Shown here one piece after another: positions 59,971 through 64,000 of a stretch of 64,000 bases of DNA. The position numbers and the translations under genes were made by a program. Position 1 is the stretch's first letter, and the number at the start of each line of letters is the position of its first letter. The DNA is from Rhynchosporium graminicola (taxonomy: Eukaryota; Ascomycota; Leotiomycetes; Helotiales; Ploettnerulaceae): NCBI GenBank assembly GCA_900074885.1, contig FJUW01000006.1, forward strand, positions 361,952 to 425,951, written 5' to 3'. The notes below the pieces were generated by a model. The model worked only from the letters and a program-made list of their open reading frames with translations, searched no databases and was not told where the DNA came from.

Positions 59971-60172
59971 TATAATAATATAAGACTTAAAGCGGTATAT
60001 AAGTAAGAATAAACAAGTAGGGAGGCTAAGAGCGATCTTATATAGTCTAGTACAAAGGAAATATAAAGATATAGAGCTCTAAAGGAGTCTGCACTTTCTA
60101 TATATATAAGGAGGGTATGCCTAAGGCACCGATACTAGCCCGTATCTGCCACGTATACTATGCGCCGTCACA
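59971..60172 (-). repeat. B2 5' LTR (202 bp)
   Basis: The sense start TGTGACGGCGCATAG is unmutated here (plus strand GCCGTCACA at 60164-60172). Confidence 0.92.
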
Positions 60173-60440
60173 AATATCTTAAGCTGAAACGTTATCCAAT
60201 ATACTTTCCCACTTTGTTTTATTCTAAACTCTAGACTATAGATTTAAACTAGTTTCTGTAAGATTTCTTCATAGTACTTCGTACATGGCCGATTAAACGG
60301 ATACGATTAAACGGGCATAAGGCCATAAGGCACACACGCATACCCCCCACAGCTGGATACCCGTGCCAAGACGCGCTTACCCTTTTAGGTTTAGATATAT
60401 CCGGAATAATCTACTTCCGGTGGAGCTACTCTAATAAACT

Positions 60441-60755
60441 CTAACTAATTAAACTCTCTGGAAAAGCTGCTAGCTCGTCTTCCCACCGGCTTGAAAGGTC
60501 GGCTTTAGCCGGTTCCGAAAGCGTCTCGCTAAACTCGGTAATTTCGAAAAATCGAGTTCGGATCGAATTAAGTGCTTCGCTCGTGACTAGCCGAATTTCT
60601 AGATCACGTGCAAGTACCGTGATCTCGTCCTCGACTTCGACTAGACTACGTATTAAATATACGTTATACTTGCACTTATTATATTGCCGAGCAAATTCTG
60701 GCTAATTAGATTCTTCGATAAAACTAAAGTCGTAAGCGAATATCACGTGTCGATA
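60441..60755 (-). pseudogene. Unidentified coding relic between B2 and B3
   Basis: On the minus strand about 100 codons are open apart from one TAG near 60710 that fits a lost Trp. The product is acidic and helical, including SLVEVEDEITVLARDLEIRL and SSRWEDELAAFPESL. I do not recognise the family; a gag-like or host protein is possible. The pocket shows little RIP. Confidence 0.35.
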
Positions 60756-60988
60756 AGGCAGCTAATACGCATATGCGAATCGATAGTTATAGCGAGTACT
60801 TTCGGGTAAGCGTAACTCTTTACCTGATTCGGTAAGCGCTTCGGCTATACGTATTTCCGCTAATAGAAGGATTTATATCGGGTACAGGAAGTGGACTAGC
60901 TAAGGGTTATCTAGCGTGGAGCTAAGCTTCTTCCGGTCCTAGCTATACTCTACTTTTCTGGCCCGTATATTATACCGAGCTATATACT

Positions 60989-61190
60989 TGTGACGGCGCA
61001 TGGTATACGTGGCAGATACGGGCCAGTATCAGTGCCTTAGGTATACCCTCCTTATATATATAGAAGGTGCAGACTCCTTTAGAGCTCTATATCTTTCTGT
61101 TTCCTTTATACTAGACTATATAAGATCGCTCTTAGCTTCCCTACTTATTTATTCTTACTTATATATTACCTTAAGTCTTATATTATTATA
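60989..61190 (+). repeat. B3 5' LTR (202 bp)
   Basis: It begins TGTGACGGCGCATGG with little RIP in U3; the U5 end reads TATTATTATA. Confidence 0.9.
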
Positions 61191-61912
61191 TTAAATAGAA
61201 AGATTAAGACTGCTAGAGATAGTATTAAATAATATCTTACTTAGAAAACTCGATTCGCACGTATAACTACTAGGGAGCTTTTCGCTAAGTTATCTCTACT
61301 TACCTTAGATTTTCGGAATTATACGGAAATAGTTAGTACTATTAATTACGAATTCGATAGTTAGGTTTTCAAAAGAGCTGAGATTCTAGAGATCTCTTAG
61401 ATAGCTAGGAATTTAAACGTAATTCAGCCTCAGAAGTACTAGTTTTACTATAAAGTCACTCTCGGATACTTCGAAACTCGTTCCTTTATACGTACGAAGT
61501 AAAACAGCAGACGAATTTTAAGTAGAAACTTCCCTATAAGCTCTAATATTTATTAACTCCTTACCTGACTTTAACTTTCCGAAAGTAGCTCTAATAGCGA
61601 AAAACCTTACTTTTAGGCTAGGATAAAGTAGCTTATTACCCTAGCGGAAATTATCGGAATTCGACTTATAATCCCTATACCCTAGTATAATTTAGCTCCC
61701 CTCGGCAGAATCGACCTCCTTCTACTAGAACTTTTAATTTAATACTTTCTATATCTACTTAACGAAGATATCTAACTCTCCTTAATCTTTTAGCTTCTTT
61801 AGAATTCGATTTAGACTTTCGTTTCTTTCGTAACCTTTAAGTATTTCAATCACTCGCTTAGCTTTACTTATTTAGTAAAACTCGGTATTATAATTACCGA
61901 TAGAACCTACCC
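60989..61912 (+). mobile_element. B3: 5' part of a short LTR element, 3' end missing
   Basis: A 5' LTR at 60989-61190 is followed by the self-priming site (61193-61204), the leader and one tandem unit (about 61555-61735). Homology to B1 stops at about 61912, after GAACCTAC, so the stem-loop, purine tract and 3' LTR are absent. Confidence 0.85.
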
Positions 61913-62038
61913 TTAAACGCTCTTTAATTAATAATTTACGGACCTCCGGTAAGTCGCAACTAACTAAAAGTATTAATAATCTTAATATAGGGATTAACCT
62001 GTCTTTTAGCTAATAGCGTGCTTCTATTTAGGACTAAC
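61913..62038. other. Junction segment between B3 and element C
   Basis: Mildly mutated sequence unlike the rest of B. It ends in CTAAC (62034-62038), the expected target duplication of element C, whose other copy would lie beyond the window. Confidence 0.4.
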
Positions 62039-62273
62039 TGTGACGCTTGCTCTAGAAAGGTCTCAAAACTACCTGAGTAATAAGACCTTATATTACTATG
62101 AATATGAAGTAGTAAGAATCACTTGAGAATCTATAACTAAGGAGTAAAGAAGTAGAGAGAGAATAGAAGTATATATATAAAAAGGGGCCCCTAAACTCTA
62201 CTCGTGTAATCTCGCTTAGTAGTAAGTGTTTCTACTAATAGGGAGAGACCTCCAAACCTGACTAGTCGTTATA
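62039..62273 (-). repeat. Element C 3' LTR (235 bp)
   Basis: The sense start is RIP-mutated to TATAACGACTAG and the sense end is GCGTCACA. A TA-rich TATA box lies near 62170-62182. Extent is inferred from the terminal TGT/ACA and the adjacent purine tract. Confidence 0.75.
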
Positions 62274-62308
62274 TTACCCCCCCCTCCGAAAAAAGCTCGC
62301 CCTCGAGC
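62274..62308 (-). other. Element C polypurine tract and stem-loop
   Basis: A minus-strand CGGAGGGGGGGG run abuts the LTR, with GCTCG-AGGG-CGAGC at 62295-62308. Confidence 0.75.
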
Positions 62309-62309
62309 G

Positions 62310-64000
62310 TTAGTCTATCTCCTTATTACTATTAAGGTAGTTGTAATTATTAATTCTATTATAGAAAGCTTTCAGCTAATTAGGTAGTCTAGCAGGAGGT
62401 CCAGCTTACGTTAGGTTATTAAGGTAGAATTATTATAGCTTAGCAGGAGCGTATTTAACGTCTATAGCATCGTACTATATGAGATTAACATCTTGATTTA
62501 ACTAGGAAACTCGGTATAAGAGGCTATTATACTACTTGCGGCACGTAAGTATATCTTCGATCTCCTATTTATTATTACTAGAGATATTAATAAGTAGTAG
62601 TAGTAGTAAGGTTTATCCTAGTAAGAGGTCGTTTAGATACTTCCGTAGCTTAGTAGTAGGGAATACGTTATATACTTTTATACTAGTAAGGAGCTCTAAG
62701 CGATAAAAGCTTCTGACCTTTTTAATTACACAGAAGAGTCCGTTAGTCGAGAAGTCGAGTTTTTTACTAGGTCGAGTACTCGTAAAGTAGCGTATATCTA
62801 GCTAAATAAGGTCGTCTATAGTGAAGTCGACTTTATAGCGTAAGCGATTATAGGATTAGGATATCTTAGCTTATACACGTTAGAGGCTTAATTAAGCAGT
62901 AGTCTAAGTGTCGCGTAAGCGATTAGCGTAATCTAGAGCTTACTAAGTATTCAACTTATTAGTAAGCGTAGTAGAGTTAAGTAGGTCTTTCTAATTCTAA
63001 TTAACACGAAGTATATATCTATAAACGACTTAAAAGGGTAAGAGACCTCTAAGGGATTCGTAAGGGAGAGTTATCTAGGCGTAGTCTATAATAAGTAAGA
63101 ATTCCGATTAGTCGTCTTAATAATAAGAGATAAAAGGTTATAATCTATATTAGAGATATTAGTTATAGATCTCTATTTAGTTATCTATTTATAAGTAGTC
63201 TACTATAGAAAGCTATCTTTTAGTACTAAGAATCGTAATAACTATAGTTTAAAAGCGGGAAACGAATTAAGGCCCTTTATCAGAGGTAATTATTAATAGA
63301 GCTCCGAAATAGCAGTATATATAGTATAAGTAAAGCTTTATAAGGTCGCGCGTATTAGAGGTCTTTCAGTATAGAATACTAATTACTTATTTACTAAAAT
63401 AATCAATAAATATAAGAACGTTATTATAGCTATATTTATCACGGTTGAAGCTATAGTAGTCGACTATAATATACTCCTATAGACGTGATAGTATAAGCAG
63501 AGGTTAGAGGAGGCCCGGTTTCTTATCGCGCGGCACTTGAATTCGTCGGTAAGTATAATAGTTATAGTAGTACTAGTTAATAGTTAAAGCGATTCCGTAC
63601 TACTAGTATTATAATACTAGTAGTTATAAGGTCTTCTTTACACTTAGATAGGCAGTCTCTAATCGGTCGTGTACTTCGCGTATAAGTAGCGTGCGAAAGT
63701 ATAAGATATTAGGTATAATTAGTCTTCCTTTATAGAGTAGAAGATCTTTTTCTATAGTTAGTTTTCTAGGAGTAGCAGAGAGAGCTTATTTCCGTAGAGC
63801 TTAGAGTAATAGTATAGTGCGATTAGCGTTAAGTACTTACTATACTATAGAAAAGATTAGCGATAGGTCGGCGACTTCTAAGGCGTTAATAAGCTTAAAG
63901 TTATCTATAGAGTTAGAGCTATTCCGGAGGTTACTTATAAGTAGTACTAGATCGATTTAGTCTTCGCGTAGTAGTTACTATAAACGCTAAGTTCTTTTAG
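62310..64000 (-). pseudogene. Element C integrase-chromodomain relic
   Basis: On the minus strand, an integrase-core-like stretch VLIFIDYFSK is at about 63380-63440. The gypsy integrase tail STRPSKKLD is at about 62755-62785, followed by FCVIKKVRSFYRLE. A chromodomain at about 62400-62580 includes EIEDIL, LLYRVS and KYAPAKL, with TAG at two positions that are normally Trp. Stops are fewer than in family A. Confidence 0.8.

Larger units (their letters stand above)
58685..60172 (-). mobile_element. B2: complete 1488-bp copy of the short LTR element
   Basis: The 202-bp LTRs are 58685-58886 and 59971-60172, with TSD AATAT exact at 58680-58684 and 60173-60177. The interior is non-coding, with two tandem units where B1 has three. 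There is no N inside, so its length is reliable. It is inserted in unmutated host DNA but is itself RIP-mutated. Confidence 0.93.
62039..64000 (-). mobile_element. Element C: 3' end of a further chromovirus, continues past the window
   Basis: A 235-bp LTR at 62039-62273 is preceded in the sense direction by a long purine tract, a stem-loop and a chromodomain-bearing pol tail. The LTR differs in sequence from A, B, D and E. The 5' part is outside the window. Confidence 0.85.

Noticed and set aside
61000..61194. A 64-codon plus-strand frame as a gene
   Set aside because: It lies entirely within the B3 LTR.
1..64000. A mitochondrial or bacterial origin suggested by the AT-rich sequence
   Set aside because: The TpA excess with loss of CpA and TpG, the chromoviruses and the 5-bp TSDs point to nuclear fungal DNA.

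Overview
The window reads as repeat-induced-point-mutation (RIP) heterochromatin from a filamentous ascomycete (Pezizomycotina). Most of it has almost no CpA or TpG and a large excess of TpA. Bases 6001-6060, for example, hold nine TpA and no CpA or TpG, while the spared island 57301-57360 has five CpA, five TpG and no TpA. CAA, CAG and TGG codons have become stops, so almost no frame is open. No organism name can be given from the sequence alone.

Layout. 1-9802: a full-length Ty3/gypsy chromovirus (family A, copy A1, minus strand, TSD ACGAA). 10434-14836: a second, truncated gypsy family (D, minus). 14837-16648: a less mutated strip with a possible gene relic. 16649-17218: a 570-bp miniature LTR element (E, TSD ATTAT). 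17224-17503 and 50777-51289: two halves of one broken host gene, probably an OTT_1508-like deaminase, split by a nested retrotransposon stack at 17504-50776. 51290-58684: host DNA with little or fading RIP, carrying one candidate small secreted cysteine-rich protein (57518-57820, minus). 58685-60172 and 60989-61912: two more copies of the short LTR element B. 62039-64000: the 3' end of another chromovirus (C, minus).

The stack. Family A copy A3 (minus, TSD TTAAG) is the host element. Into it went B1 (plus, TSD CCCGC), a solo A LTR (TSD CTAGT), A4 (plus, TSD GACTA) and A2 (minus, TSD GTCGC). Removing the inserts leaves A3 at 7779 bp, against 7778 bp for A2, 7777 bp for A4 and 7765 bp for A1. 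A1 and A4 reach these lengths only after deleting the long direct repeats that flank the single N bases at 2693, 29069 and 31888. N bases at 24010 and 38810 have the same structure. All five repeats are best read as unmerged contig overlaps, so about 9.8 kb of the window is probably duplicated by assembly.

How the parts relate. Family A carries degenerate gag, RT, RNase H, integrase and chromodomain, plus an unexpected long reading frame on the opposite strand between the chromodomain and the polypurine tract. A and B share the R-U5 part of the LTR and the leader but have different U3 regions, as if B is a non-autonomous passenger of A. In A, B and E the sequence just after the 5' LTR is complementary to a segment inside the LTR downstream of a TATA box, the arrangement expected for Tf1/sushi-type self-priming. 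A short GGG-loop stem-loop sits just upstream of the polypurine tract in all four families where that region is visible (A, B, C, E).
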